Shown: piece by piece, positions 45,896 to 57,566 of the stretch
Numbering within the stretch: the first letter of the stretch is position 1
Layout of the letters: each line of letters begins with the position of its first letter
DNA from: Apostichopus japonicus
Lineage: Eukaryota; Echinodermata; Holothuroidea; Aspidochirotida; Stichopodidae
DNA: 64,000 nt
NCBI RefSeq assembly: GCF_037975245.1
Contig: NC_092572.1
Coordinates: 5,419,001-5,483,000 of the forward strand
Reading direction: 5' to 3'
Notes under the pieces: generated by a model
Seen by the model: the letters and a program-made list of their open reading frames with translations, nothing else
Told to the model about the DNA's origin: nothing
Databases searched by the model: none
Position numbers and translations under genes: made by a program

Positions 45896-46680
45896 GTGAG
45901 CGTGGGGCCCGTGGGGGTATTCTGTTTGCCTAGTATTTCCCTGACCGTGGCAACTAGGCTCGCCGTTCTTTCGGCCGTCGGGTAGACCATGCCGCGGACG
46001 AGGTCAAACAGGCCCCTAAGTAAATGATCGATTGAGCGGGCACGAGGGCGGATTTCTCGACATTGATTATTCAGCCCAGTCTCGTCAGGAGGGAGAGGGT
46101 GGCGTTTGTACTGGCGAGTGCCCCCCGCTGGGAGTTGCCGAGTACTATCCAATCATCTAGATAGGCGAACACCATTACCCCGTTTCGACGGAGGTGAGCC
46201 AGGACTGCCCTCATCACCCTGGTGAAAACCCTGGGCGACATGGAGAGGCCAAATGGTAGCGCTGTAAAGCGGTAGTCTGTCGCCCTGTACCTGAACGCGA
46301 GGAAACGCTGGTCCTCGCGTCGGATGGGAATGTAGGTAGGCATCCTTTGATCGACGGAGGATGCCCACATCCCTGGGCTCAGCAGGTGGAGGATTGATGA
46401 GAGGGTCTCCATCCTGAACTTCTCCAGTCGGATGAACCTCCTGTTGAGAGGTCTGAGGTTCAGGATGGGCCTTCAAGTCCCATGCTTCTTCGGCGTGAGG
46501 AAGAACGAGGACCGGAAGAGGGGGCCGTCCGCGTCTGCGGTGGTGACCCGCGTAATGGTGCCCTTTTTGAGGAGACTGTCGATCTCGTCCTCTAGGGCGG
46601 CCCGCTTTTCCGGTATCTCGAGTACTGGCCTGGTTGTCAAGAGGCCATATTGGGGGGGGTAGACGAGAACTATATCGCAT
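45896..46680 (-). pseudogene. reverse transcriptase of DIRS-like element 1
   Basis: In one minus-strand frame: VLVYPPQYG, LLKKGTITRV and SSFFLTPKKHGT, then a TGA in place of a Trp codon, then RPILNLRPLNRRFI, YIPIRREDQRFLAFRY, YRFTALPFGLSMSPRVFTRV and the catalytic box VFAYLDDWIV (YLDD at 46163-46152). This set of blocks is that of DIRS-type reverse transcriptases, with PFGLSxxPRVFT and YLDDW. The frame then closes after LLTRLG (46071). Later polymerase sequence (LLGKMVSLTDLLDLCRLRMQ, at about 45895-45840) lies in another frame, so at least one shift is present. The enzyme copied element RNA to cDNA; this copy cannot. Confidence 0.9.
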
Positions 46681-46984
46681 AGCCCCGTTTCCAGTACCCA
46701 GGCTCCCGGGTCGATCTCTTCCCAGCGATCCCCAAAAACTCTTAGTCGCCCCCTACCTTGGCGTTGGGCGTTATGGTGGGGTTGGAACCCCTAGGGCCTT
46801 TTAAAGAGACCTCGGCGGCGGTTTCCGCTGTATTGTGTGCGGTACTGCCTGTGTTCGGGCCGCGAAGGAGCAGAGAGTTGCTGTGTTACGGGTTACCCCG
46901 ACTCTGACTATAGCTGGATCTCAGTTGTTTGAAGTGGCTACTTTGCCGCGCAGCATGAGGACGAGGCCAAGCGGGACATGTGCT

Positions 46985-48717
46985 CGTCTGCCTAGCTCAA
47001 AGACTTCATTCTCTCTGCCTCTTCCCGAAGTTTCTCGTCAAACTTGCCACCCAAGAGGTCACTTCCCAGAATTGGTAGGTTGCGGAACCTGTCCGCCAGT
47101 GTTGGAAAACCTTGTTCAATTTCCTGCGAACACACTTCCGATTTCCCGCCAGTGTTCACGTAGCGAACACGCCGAGCACGCATTGCGTGCGAGCAAAAAT
47201 GCGTGGGGTCCAGGGGCCCGCCCCAGGAGGGCAATGATGGCGGCGGTATCCTTACGGGAAATACCCGTTGCCTGTGCTTGCTGGAAAGACCTGTTCAGCA
47301 GCTCTGCAAAAAGTAACAAGGCCGACTAGTACTTCATCCCCACACGGGAGGCCCTTTCTACGTCAAACAGGGAGGATTCTAAGGTCTGTGCATCCTTCCC
47401 CCTGAATTTGCCCTTGCCATCCAAAGCACCCACCGACCAAGTCTCTCCTTCACCTGAGGCAGGATGTGGGGCGGCGCGAAAAGACTCTCCCAGTCTTCAT
47501 CGCCTACATGAAAGGGGCGTTGGGCCGTTCGCTGGAAGGCTGTCCAGTGTTTCGCCTGTGCCACCACCTCGGAACATTCACTACATTCCACATCGACCGG
47601 GACAGAGGCTCGCGGTTTTTTGGCGGCCGCGTTCAATGTGAGCTTGGATGCCGGCCCCTCCTGGGCACTCATATCCACCTTTTTCTCGAAGCTGAGGACC
47701 CTGCGGAGGACTGCCGTTGCCTTCTCAAAGGCTTCTGCTGAAATTTCTGTGCCCCGTAGGGGTTCCTCGTAGTCCGCCTCAGAATCTCCATTGAGGAGAC
47801 GGGCACTAGCCACGATCGACAGTGCGTCGTCGGTTCTCGAGGAGGCGTCGCCCAGGGATCCACCTGGGCCTCCTCAGGGGCGTGATCGTCCGTTACCGGC
47901 GCCGGCAGTGGCACCAGTTGTTGTGGGATGGACGGTGTAACCTGCTGTTCCGGGTCCGGTTGACCCGGCTTTTGTAGCAGCTGCCCCAGAAGGTCTTTGA
48001 TCTGAGAAAGGAGAGCCTGTCCCGAGTCTGGGGACTGTCTCCTAAGTTTCTTGGCTTTGTGACGCCCCGAAGAATGTCCACTCGAGGACGAGGGGGACGA
48101 GCCAGACCTCGACCTGTGTCGAGGCCGCCGGTGTCTTCTCGGCTTCTACCACGACTACGGCTGAGGGTACAGCTTCTACTCCAGCTGTGGCGCTGTTCCG
48201 TACCCCCCGGGAGGACCCCGAGAAATCCCCCCAGTTGTGGTCCCATGACCCCGGGGTAGATGTAAATAGGTCCGCCACCGCCTGCCTGGGGGGGGCTTCT
48301 GGACTCCACATGACCCGATGTGGATGTCCCCTCTTGGGGCCGCGGCCGTGGCTGTGACGACGCCGCACAGGATTTTGTTCCATCTCGCATGGATACCCGT
48401 TCTGGGAGTAGGCTTAAGCCATCTCGTATGGCGCCCTCTGATCCCCCACGTTGAGGACTTATGCCATCTCGAATGGCAGCCTGGGGGTCCTTCGTTGACG
48501 GTTTCTTCTTCCCCTGCTTTGAGGAAGCCGCCTTCTTTCTTTTCTCTGCAGCTTTTTCCGCCATCCAGGTACTGATCGAATCCCAGCGCTCCTGGGTCCA
48601 GTCCTGGCAAATGGAGCAAGTCTGTTTGCTCCCACACGGGCGGCATTTCGGGCACTGATCGTGTTTGTCCCATGCCTTAAAAGGACAGAACTGCTTGCAG
48701 GAACGGCAGTTGTCCAT
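46985..48717 (-). pseudogene. gag-like ORF1 region of DIRS-like element 1
   Basis: It starts at an ATG at 48717-48715. The first 40 residues carry repeated Cys pairs (CRSC, CPKC, CSIC), a zinc-binding module common at the start of DIRS ORF1. A long Arg/Ser/Pro/Gly-rich low-complexity stretch follows (basic, likely RNA-binding). The first frame closes at 47893. Related gag sequence continues in other frames: VDMSAQEGPASKLTLNAA and DEDWESLFAPP (47813-47379), then IPENDRAT-like and VNTGGKSEVCSQEIEQGF (47319-46992), ending KLREEAERMKSLS. Several frameshifts break it. The start was chosen because the upstream residues lack the Cys motif and overlap an AT-rich leader. Confidence 0.75.
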
Positions 48718-49094
48718 CCTCCAAAATATCTCGAAAATTCTTCTTTTTTTTTTGAAAGTTAGAAACAGCACGGAAACCTAATGAAATTCGTATCTAGAAC
48801 AGTACGAAAGAACTAAACAAGGCAGTTACTTGACTGCAAAAGTGTGATAAACGTGAAAGTACACAAATGCTAGGACAACGCTACACTAAAGTGCGGGCCT
48901 AGCCACGCTTCGTGAACAACGTTCACGAGGCAACCAAAAAACGTTCGAAAATCACGCAAAAAGAAAAGTTTAATTGACAAAAAGCAGTTCAAACATGCAG
49001 GACGTTGAACAGATGAAATAGAATTACAAAAACAACGATAATAGTTTACTCTATAGTAAGCTTTATTAAGAGCAATGAAAGAGCGATACTTGCA

Positions 49095-49219
49095 CAAGAG
49101 GCTGGCAATTACTGAAGGGAGATGGCCACACTCACATACAGACAATTGCCAGATGCTAGAGCGAGGTTAATAAGGTAATGCATAGGTTATATCAGGTGAG
49201 GGAGTACGCGCTGTGAATT
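49095..49219 (-). repeat. right inverted terminal repeat of DIRS-like element 1
   Basis: Inverse of the left repeat with a few differences; the outer ~25 bp (GGAGTACGCGCTGTGAATT) match the inverse of the right half of the internal complementary region. Confidence 0.9.
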
Positions 49220-51140
49220 AAAGGCTACCGGCCTTACTGTAGTTCCTAACCATCTAAGGTATTGTTTGGCTAAGTTACAACTGTGCAATTAGGCTAAGCC
49301 TAGGTCTATATGTGCTACATACAAACTACTGTACATGGACTAGGTTAGAGTGTTAAGGGTATGCCTGGTCCTTATAAGGGTGTGAAAAGGGCCTAATGGG
49401 GATGGGTTAAACCAGGATTTTAGAGGGCCACTAAATGTACTTTTTCCTGGTGGGGCAACAAATTTCCACATCAATAGAGGGTCATACAATATGTATTGTA
49501 TGGTGTTTAGTTTTTAATGAGGGCCCTGGGGGCACCAGGATTTTGTTAGAGGGAAGTGCTGCAGGCCCCATATTGTTACATTGGTCAAACAGAATTTATG
49601 AAATGTATCAAAAAAAGAACAAAATTTTTTTTTCTCTGCGTATGTCGTTAGGGAACGTAGCCAAATCTACGCCCAGCGAAGCCACAACTGCACAATGACC
49701 CCTTTACACTTTGTGCACACACCGTAAAATGAGCTCCTCAGCCCTGCAGAAGTCCTATGCAGAATGGGAGGAGCTTAAAGATATATGCATATGAGTAACT
49801 CTCCAAAGCAACTTGGACAATCCTGGCACCAGCGTTGCCACTGTACGTTCTTTTGTTCTGCAGACAATACACTTTATCGCGGCAAAAGTGAGCCGATCTT
49901 TTGTATATAGTTTATCTTTGCTCAAAAGGTTACCTTTCTAGTGTTTAAACACAGACTAATAAATCAGAAAATTGTTTGTTTTGTTAAATTTCAATCTTCT
50001 TATTTTCATGTTCACATGTAAATTATACTGAACCCGAATGAACTTCCACCCCAGTCGCACTCACAAAGAAAACAAAAAGGAAAGAAGAAGGAATAGGAAA
50101 TATATGCCTACATTTGCAATATCGACCTTATGATACATTACTACCAAGTTTATACTGTAAATTCCATTTGTTTTATTATCATTGTCTTACACAAAATTCG
50201 GTCAAAAGAGCCAGACTGTGCTGTTGGACTTGTTTTTCGATAGTTACGCGTCAATTTACGAGTTTATGCAGACTTACTTCAACGGAAATGCGCAATAGAC
50301 TTCACTGTATGTGAGACTCAGTACTAATTTTCCATAGATATTTATCAGAGCAGCAGTGTTGCTGGTCGCGTTATTTGATTGGACCATAATATACGTGATA
50401 TACTTGGGCTATGTGTGAAGAATTCAAAATTTTACTTGACTTTATTATCGAACAGCTTTGAGATGCATCCTATTTGTAACAAATATACGCAGAAGTAAAA
50501 GCTAGACCACTAAAATAGGTAAAAAGTTATGGTGCAGTTGGCATAAGATGTGCGTAACTTAAAAATTTACTAACATGACCACGTACAAACACAGTCCAAC
50601 AGGTAAAAGGCTATGACCAATAAGAAAAGAAAGAGGAAAAAGAAGTACTGTAATGTTGAGAGCAACGGATACATAGGATACATGAACTTCAAATCACGTT
50701 ATAAAACACGACGGACTGTGCAAGTAAGCTCCTCTTCATAAATTTTTGTCACTCTTTCTTGTTGCTAAGAAAGCCTATTGTTATGTGTTCGTAGACCCAA
50801 CCCACAGCTGCCTCATTAACTTGCCAAGTGAAGTATTGTGGTCACTGGGCCGAGAAGAATATCCAGTAGCAACACAATGGGCAGAAGATTTGCGCAGCAC
50901 CAGGCGCCTACTAGATTTGGCTAGATGCTCCCTTACTCGGCAACAATTGGGGCTCGTATTGGTCATAATTAAGTACTATTGTAGGTAAGGTACATGACTT
51001 GACCATATAAAGTTTTCAGTAATACTCTTGGCTTGGATTACGGATATTTGCAGAGAATGAGAAAAGTATCCACGACAAAATTCCACATTTAAAATTAATT
51101 GCATACAGTACCCCAAACCCACTAGTTTGAATTCAACCAA
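49220..51140. other. stretch between the two DIRS-like elements
   Basis: No coding region I can defend. An 80-codon frame at 50746-50988, with a 61-codon frame opposite, has no recognisable domain. The rest is AT-rich. Confidence 0.4.
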
Positions 51141-51144
51141 TCAG

Positions 51145-51235
51145 AGATTATAAAACTTACTGGTTTATATATTTACGAGTGACCCACTTACCTGTCTCCC
51201 CACAACCTAAGCACCGCATTCTACCGTGTCTAGTA
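51145..51235 (+). repeat. left terminus of DIRS-like element 2
   Basis: ATAAAACTTACTGGTTTATA to CAACCTAAGCACCGC. Its first half is inverted and its second half directly repeated at 51722-51835. Confidence 0.8.
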
Positions 51236-51721
51236 TGCCCTGGTAATCTTTTAACACTGTGCACCCTCATTGACCTCAGTGACCTCCTTCATTTGAGACC
51301 ACTTTCTTCCCAAAGTGGCCCCTGACGCGACCTCGGGGAGGGTGGCGGGTATAACCCGCCACCCGTCGAGCTCGCCGAGAAGGAAAAATCCCCGCTAAAG
51401 ACTGCTGACGCCTCCAGGCGGAGGGTGGAACCCACCCCGAACAGTCGGGGTGGGGGTCCTCCCTCCGTCACCCCGTAGGCGTGCCTCCCCCTACACTTAC
51501 AGAGGCCTAATTGAACAAGGGGTCGAGGCCCATACTACCTTAGATGGTAAAGGGTAACTTGGTATACCAAAGTAAGGAAACAACACTCACCGATAGACAA
51601 GTAGCCGCAGGCGACCCAGTGGGTGGCGATGTCTATCGACGAGAAAGCGACGAGTCATGAGTCAGGTCGAACGACCTCTCCCCCATCCGGCTGCGTCCCA
51701 CCTCCCTCGGGGGAGGGTGGC
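51236..51721. other. non-coding leader of DIRS-like element 2
   Basis: GC-rich stretch between left terminus and internal complementary region. GGGAGGGTGGCGGG occurs at 51336 and 51713, and CGGGGTGGGGGTCC lies at 51447. No conserved coding frame seen. Confidence 0.5.
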
Positions 51722-51835
51722 GGGAAATGGAGACAGGTAAGTGGGTCACTCGTAAATATATAAACCAGTAAGTTTTATAATATTTACTTTGTTCCCCACT
51801 TACCTGTCTCCCCACAACCTAAGCACCGAGTGGCA
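51722..51835 (+). repeat. internal complementary region of DIRS-like element 2
   Basis: GGAGACAGGTAAGTGGGTCA to AAGTTTTATAAT is the inverse of the left terminus. CCCCACTTACCTGTCTCC to AAGCACCGAG is the part that would pair with the missing right terminus. Confidence 0.85.
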
Positions 51836-52990
51836 CTGCCCGATGGTGGGAGGCCCGAGGGGTGGGACCCCCGGAGCTCGTATCACGGAGCAACCAAAGC
51901 CAAATCAGCCTGTGAAATGTCCGATTAGTAGCAGGCGACGAAGCGATTAGAGTCTTCCACGCCGTCGTCTTGCAGATGTCCACTATCGGAAAGCCTGCGA
52001 ACAGGGCTGTAGAAGCAGTGAAACCCCTGCTGTTGTGAGCCATGGATCTGCCTGGACCTGTAGCCAGAGGGCGGATGGTTTCCACCGAACAGCGGGACAA
52101 GGTATCCTCCCAGGCTGCTGAGTGGGGCACTCGAAGGAGGAAGAACAGAGATGTCGAAGTACCCAAGAGATCTTGTGTTCTGTTGAAGTACCACTTCAGT
52201 GCCCTAATGGGAAACCATACTGTAGTCTGTCCTCGGGGATCAAAGAGAAGGTCTTGATCTCTGGGATGATGATGTCTCCCGGTAGGAGAGCCCAAACCTG
52301 GTTCTAGCGAAGAAGGAGGGGTCGAGAACTATCAGCACCCCACAAACCTTAGGACTGAAGGCACCTTAGTCAAGGCGTGCCGTTGTTGCCTGGCGTGGAG
52401 CCGTAGAGGAAGCCCCTGATGGAAGGCGGCAATAGCCGAACGATAGTTCTTGATCGTCGAAACTCTGCCTCCCTTCTTGGAACAGTGTGGGTAAGGAGTC
52501 GGCGATCAATGTTAGAAAGGCCATGGTAGGCAGAGTGTCTCGTTCGGCATACTCCGAATCTCTGTAGGCAGAAAACGTAAGTCGCCACGGTTGTTCTCAC
52601 TCTGGCGGCCAAAGTCCTTTCTGTCTAAGGGAATACCAGACAATTTCCAGGTATCTAATTGGAGGCCCTTGCTGTCCGGGTGAGCCAGCGCCCCCTGTCT
52701 ATGGGACAACCGACTGTGGTCTGTCCGGCAGGATCGCCGGCTCGTCCGCGAGGAGCTGGAGAATTTTTCCCGAACCAGGGTCAGCGGGGCCACTATGATG
52801 GCTGATCATGCCAAGAGGGGGAAGTGTAAGCTTCCGGTCCGTTTCGCGACAGGGACCTGGCGTTATGTGGAAGGCCTGCGGGTGGGACCGCCTGAAACAA
52901 AGATGAGCAGCCCATTGTTGCCCTGTGTCGCAATCAGGTCTATCAGAGGTCTGCCGAACATGTGGAAAAACCTACTTCATGTTCGTTGCG
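51819..52990 (-). pseudogene. tyrosine recombinase (and linker) of DIRS-like element 2
   Basis: Starting near 52985 on the minus strand: FFHMFGRPLIDLIATQGN (linker after RNase H), VAPLTLVREKF, LQLDTWKLSGIPLDRKDFGR, TLPTMAFLTLIADSLPTLFQ, the TTVWFPIRALKWYFNRT block, RDTLSRW-like DTLSRCSVETI, then AHNSRGFTASTALFAGFPIV and, one frame over, DSNRFVACY with the nucleophile Tyr at 51930-51928. AHNSR fits the His-x-x-Arg pair of tyrosine recombinases. Unlike element 1, the recombinase is nearly full length, but at least three frameshifts and several stops kill it. The YR cut-and-join step would have inserted the circular cDNA. Confidence 0.82.
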
Positions 52991-53065
52991 AAAGGGTCCA
53001 CTCGTCGGGGTGGAGCTGTCCCCTGGGCAGAGTAGCGTTGTGCGGTAGTCGGATTTCACACAACC

Positions 53066-53845
53066 GGTAGTGTTGCAACATGAATACCGGTATCGTAACT
53101 ACAACCGGTATTTCCCTCAACTTTCATCTATGGTTCAAAGCACTTAGTTACGAGACTCAATGTAATACATTCAATATGCATAGCCTACAGTACCGCTCAC
53201 GTATAACTGGACATGTGTACGCGCACATGATTGTATAAAGACGTATAAACAAGTACAATCGCGTATATACTCATTCCACGGAGGATAAGTTTACTTTAAA
53301 TAGTTGGCAACATTTTGAAGAAATAATAAAGTGTTAACTAAGCGTTTCTTGTGTGAATTTTTTATATAATTTACCATTTGGTTCCAACAGAATGAAAAGA
53401 AAAAAGAACTTCCACCCAACAAATTTGAAACAGGGCCAGTTAAATTCAAAACATGTTTCTCGTCCGCGCAATTGATGGGCCTCCTTTTTCCTGATTCCCG
53501 AGTTTCTTTTCGGATTACAAGAAATCTAAACTATCCTTAAAAATTATTTTGTAAAGGTTGGAACATATTCCAAACTAGTAGCATGAAAAGAAGAAAAATG
53601 GCCGCCCGTTTTTTTTCAGATCTCAGTACGAGAAACATGTATTTTATTTGGATAATATAGAACAACTTTCGTTCCCTAGCTGTATGTCGATTTTTATAAA
53701 ACCTTTATGAAAATTAACAGACTTGTTTGAAAATGGATTTTGAAGCTCAGTCAACAATTTAAGAAATGCTTACCGTTAAATACTGGCGTCAAACAATACA
53801 TTTCGTATATATTCCAATAAAGATCCACAAAGGATAAAAATGCTA
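53066..53845. other. non-coding stretch, no gene seen
   Basis: AT-rich. ACCGGTA-type words cluster at 53060-53110. No exon or element recognised. Confidence 0.45.
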
Positions 53846-54490
53846 AGTAGAGCTTACTAAAGAGAAATAGAAACTGCATGTACATGGTCATTTTAAGCAT
53901 CCAAGTACTATACAAAGAGATCGAGTTCACCGAAACACCCCTTTTCCCTATCACCTGAGGAAAACCGTCTTTTATAAATTATAGTAGGCCTACCATACAG
54001 TACTTTACATTTGATACAAAAATTAATTCTACAACACACAGAATTTGTGTGTGTCGCAATAGTTTAAGTTTTAACCGCGCAGTACACTACCATTCATAAT
54101 TTGCATATTACACCAAAAGTTATAACTTGGCTTCCAGATGGCGGGAAAATGTACAATCATGTACAATTTGTTGTGTCGTTCCCATGGTGCAATGAACTTG
54201 GGCAAGTTGCCAAGTTCGAATGTCGATGACCTACTTAAGTTCCGTGACCAATGTCAATGGGAATTATGTGTGTAAAAACTCGGGTTTTCCACGTGTAATA
54301 TATATAGAAGTTTTAAGTAAGCGGAGCAAATTTCGGGGCGGCTCGTTGATTGTGAGGAAGCACTTATCTAATCATCAATTTTTGTGAAAAATATCGTACG
54401 TTTTTTTTCAGAAAATATTTTTGACTAGTAATTGGAAACTCAATGTATCAAGAAGTACTGGGTCTAGACCTTATCATTGCATTTTGAGGG
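53846..54490 (+). repeat. dispersed TATA-bearing repeat, copy 1
   Basis: The sequence from CTAAGTAGAGCTTACTAAAG to about 54490 matches copy 2 (55235-55271 plus 57002-57566 plus 58325-58350) and, from ACAGTAC at 53996, copy 3 (62999-63390). It contains CCACGTG, TATATATAGAAGTTTTA and AAGCGGAGC in fixed order, like a core promoter. No coding frame is conserved among the three copies. The parent could be an LTR, a 5' end of a transposon or a duplicated gene 5' region. Confidence 0.8.
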
Positions 54491-55039
54491 AAGTCAGATC
54501 TTCAAGTGCAAAATAGTTTTTTTCATTTAAGGTTATCATGGTTTTCTTGCAAGGTGTATACGGCGTAACTTTCGATGTAGGCTTAGAGGTAGGATCGGCC
54601 CATGCCTACCTAGTTTTCATGAATTGTTACCATGTCGCATGTCGGATAGACAGGACTCGACTTACTACTACTACTTTAAGTTCAAAAGTTCACAATGAAA
54701 AGTCTTTAACTATAAACAAGTCCCCACGTGTTTGGAACTTCAGACAATAATAATGTAACATAGGGGCTACGTAAATACAGGATTATAAACTACATACATA
54801 ATAGTACAGATTTATTTATATCGTTAATCGGCTGTTGTTAACTCCAAAAAATAAACAGTACTTTCAATACGTACAATATCAATCTTCGTACAAAAGTTCT
54901 CAAAATTAAAAAAGTAGCGAAAGATAACTAGAAATGACATCGTGGAACCCCCCGCATTAATAAACGAATCCAATTCATTACAGCATCAAATCTCAAGTAC
55001 CGTACTGCACTGTGTACCAGTACCGTACCCTGAGGCTAT
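54491..55039. other. non-coding stretch between repeats
   Basis: AT-rich; a 70-codon frame at 54538-54750 has no recognisable feature. Nothing else seen. Confidence 0.45.
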
Positions 55040-55232
55040 CATAATATACAGTCCCGTGCGAAGATGGATTTAAACTGGATATACTCCCTTCGGTTTTGGC
55101 TCAAAAATTATTAAATCGTTATAATTATTATAACAAAATTTGGTGAAATGCATGAGGGTAAGATTTTGTACATGGCAACCTTCGCAATCATCGTTTGAAG
55201 GAAGAATAAATAACGAAAATTTCAGAATAACT
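55040..55232 (-). repeat. dispersed repeat, inverted copy of 22129-22310
   Basis: Reverse complement matches 22129-22310 from TTCTGAAATTTTC to GGGACTGTAT with moderate divergence. Confidence 0.75.
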
Positions 55233-55279
55233 TACTAAGTACAGCTTACTAAATAGAATTGAAACTGCATGTACAGTAC

Positions 55280-57001
55280 TATGGCGGGCCATCAGTCTCA
55301 AATCATGGGAGATCGACTTATACCGATTTAAATCGACATATACCAGTTTCATTCTACATATCATCGATTTAAATCGACATATACCAGTTTCATTCTACAT
55401 ATCATCGATTTAAATCGACATATACCAGTTTCATTCTACATATCATCGATTTATTTTACTTATCATCGATTTAAATCGATGATAAGTAAAATAAATCGAT
55501 GATATGTCGAAGTAAACTGGTATATGTCGATTTAAATCGATGATATGTAGAATGAAACTGGTATATGTCGATTTAAATCGACATATCATCGATTTATTCT
55601 ACATATCATCAATTTATTTTACTTATCATCGATTTAAATCGATGATATGTAAAATAAATCGATGATATGTCCATTTAAATCGACATCTACCAGTTTAAAT
55701 CGATGATATGTCGAATTAAATCGGTAGAAGTCAATTTCCGTGGACTTATACCAGTTTCTAGCGTCTCAAATTGACATATACCTATTTAAATCGACATATC
55801 ATCGATTTAGCTCATTAACATATTCCAAATCCCGATTTCGGTGATGATTGACATGTGGAGATACATCACGTGTAGTCACCTGACAAGGCGGGCGAATAAT
55901 TGAAAATAAACACGAGCACAGTGGAATGCATGATTTGAGCTTGAATAGTGTAACTGTTAAACCCCATGGGTATATACTTAGCTACATTAAAACGTAACCT
56001 TACAGTAGGCCTCACTGCAGAACAATATCATCTTTGTTTATGGTGTAACTGGAGTAGGTAATTGCATCTGCCATCTGTGTACGTACTGTGGGCCTATTCA
56101 GTTGCATATGTATTCCTATAGCGCCACGTGTTCGAGTAGACATCCCAGTTTGCATTGAGATAATTGCACGTCATTGACATATCAGTTATTTCAGCCTTAT
56201 TGTTACACCGAAATCTTTTTGCAAGTAATTGTTCATAATTACCATTGACATATAACCATGATGAACACCCTTGCTAGCTTGCTCAATTTTGGAACTATTA
56301 AATTACTCGCCCGCCTTGTCAGGTGACTACACGTGATGTATCTCCACATGTCAATCATCACCGAAATCGGGATTTGGAATATGTTAATGAGCTAAATCGA
56401 TGATATGTCGATTTAAATAGGTATATGTCAATTTGAGACGCTAGAAACTGGTATAAGTCCACGGAAATTGACTTCTACCGATTTAATTCGACATATCATC
56501 GATTTAAACTGGTAGATGTCGATTTAAATGGACATATCATCGATTTATTTTACATATCATCGATTTAAATCGATGATAAGTAAAATAAATCGATGATATG
56601 TAGAATAAATCGATGATATGTCGATTTAAATTGACATATACCAGTTTCATTCTACATATCATCGATTTATATCGACATATACCAGTTTACTTCGACATAT
56701 CATCGATTTATTTTACTTATCATCGATTTAAATCGATGATAAGTAAAATAAATCGATGATATGTAGAATGAAACTGGTATATGTCGATTTAAATCGATGA
56801 TATGTAGAATGAAACTGGTATATGTCGATTTAAATCGATGATATGTAAAATAAATCGATGATATGTCGAAGTAAACTGGTATATGTCGATTTAAATCGAT
56901 GATAAGTAAAATAAATCGATGATATGTCGAGGGAAACTGGTATATGTCGATTTAAATCGGTATAAGTCGATCTCCCATGATTTGAGACTGATGGCCCGCC
57001 A
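55280..57001. mobile_element. 1.7-kb palindromic element of ATCGATTTAAATCGAT units
   Basis: The arms at about 55281-55905 and 56303-57001 are inverse copies, ending GGCGGGCCATCAGTCTCAAA outside. The 8-bp direct repeat TACAGTAC flanks both ends (55272-55279 and 57002-57009), consistent with a target duplication. The outer part of each arm is made of ~41-bp units combining ATCGATTTAAATCGA, ACATATACCAGTTT and CATTCTACATATC, partly head to tail and partly palindromic. The inner part (CACGTGTAGTCACCTGAC, GGCGGGCGA) is unique to the arms. A ~400-bp spacer joins them. It interrupts copy 2 of the TATA-bearing repeat; copy 1 shows the empty site, apart from five bases. No coding frame. Confidence 0.85.
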
Positions 57002-57566
57002 TACAGTACATGGTCATTTTAAGCATCCAAATACTATACAAAGAGATCGAGTTCACCGAAACACCCGTTTTCCCTACCACCTGAGGAAAAGCGTCTTTTA
57101 TAAATTATAGTACCATACAGTACTTTACATTTGATACAAAAGTAACATCTACAACAACTTCCCAAAATTTGTATGTGTCGCAATAGGTTAAGTTTTAACC
57201 GCACAGTACCATTAATAATTTGCATATTACATCAAAAGTTACACTCGGGCGTCCAGATGGCGGGAAAATGTACAATCATGTACAATTTGTTGTGTCGTTC
57301 CCACGGTGCAATGAACTTGGGCAAGTTGCCAAGTTCGAATGCCGTTGACCTACTTATGTTCCATAAACAATGTCAATGGGAATTATGTGTGTAAAAAGTC
57401 GTTTTTTTTCCACGTGTTATATATATAGAAGTTTTACGTAAGCGGAGTGAATTTCGGGGCGGCTCGTTGATTGTGAGAAAGCACTTATCTAAGCATCAAT
57501 ATTTGTGAAATATATCGTACGGTTTTTCTTCAGAAAATATTTTTGACTAGTAATTTCTCAATGTAT
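57002..57566 (+). repeat. dispersed TATA-bearing repeat, copy 2 (main part)
   Basis: Matches copy 1 from CATGGTCATTTTAAGC through the TATATATAGAAGTTTTA box to TCAATGTATTAAGAAG. Its start lies at 55235-55271, before the palindromic element. It is interrupted again at 57567 by the poly-T/G-rich insert, after which TACTGGGTCTA (58335) resumes. Confidence 0.8.

Larger units (their letters stand above)
44456..49219 (-). mobile_element. DIRS-like retrotransposon, decayed and internally deleted (4.8 kb)
   Basis: The outer parts are inverted repeats: 44498-44594 matches the inverse of 49095-49200. An internal complementary region at about 44910-45005 pairs with both extremities: its left half is the inverse of 44456-44514 and its right half the inverse of 49161-49219. 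This terminal arrangement is diagnostic of DIRS-type tyrosine-recombinase retrotransposons, which replicate through a circular intermediate and leave no target duplication. Coding order on the minus strand is gag-like, reverse transcriptase, RNase H, tyrosine-recombinase C-terminus. GC content is clearly higher than in the host DNA around. Stops, frameshifts and a deletion in the recombinase make it non-autonomous. Confidence 0.92.
51145..53065 (-). mobile_element. second DIRS-like element, right part missing (1.9 kb)
   Basis: The left terminus at 51145-51235 (AACTTACTGGTTTATATATT, then CCACTTACCTGTCTCCCCAC) is matched by an internal complementary region at 51722-51835. The first half of that region is the inverse of the left terminus, and the second half repeats CCACTTACCTGTCTCCCCAC directly. 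This is the layout of element 1, but the sequence is unrelated, so it is another DIRS family. It encodes the RNase H end, linker and tyrosine recombinase on the minus strand. Gag, reverse transcriptase and the right terminus are absent: truncated near 53065. GC-rich against an AT-rich background. Confidence 0.85.

Noticed and set aside
47408-48658. Plus-strand open frames opposite the gag-like region
   Set aside because: Shadow frames produced by GC-rich sequence; conserved motifs are all on the minus strand.
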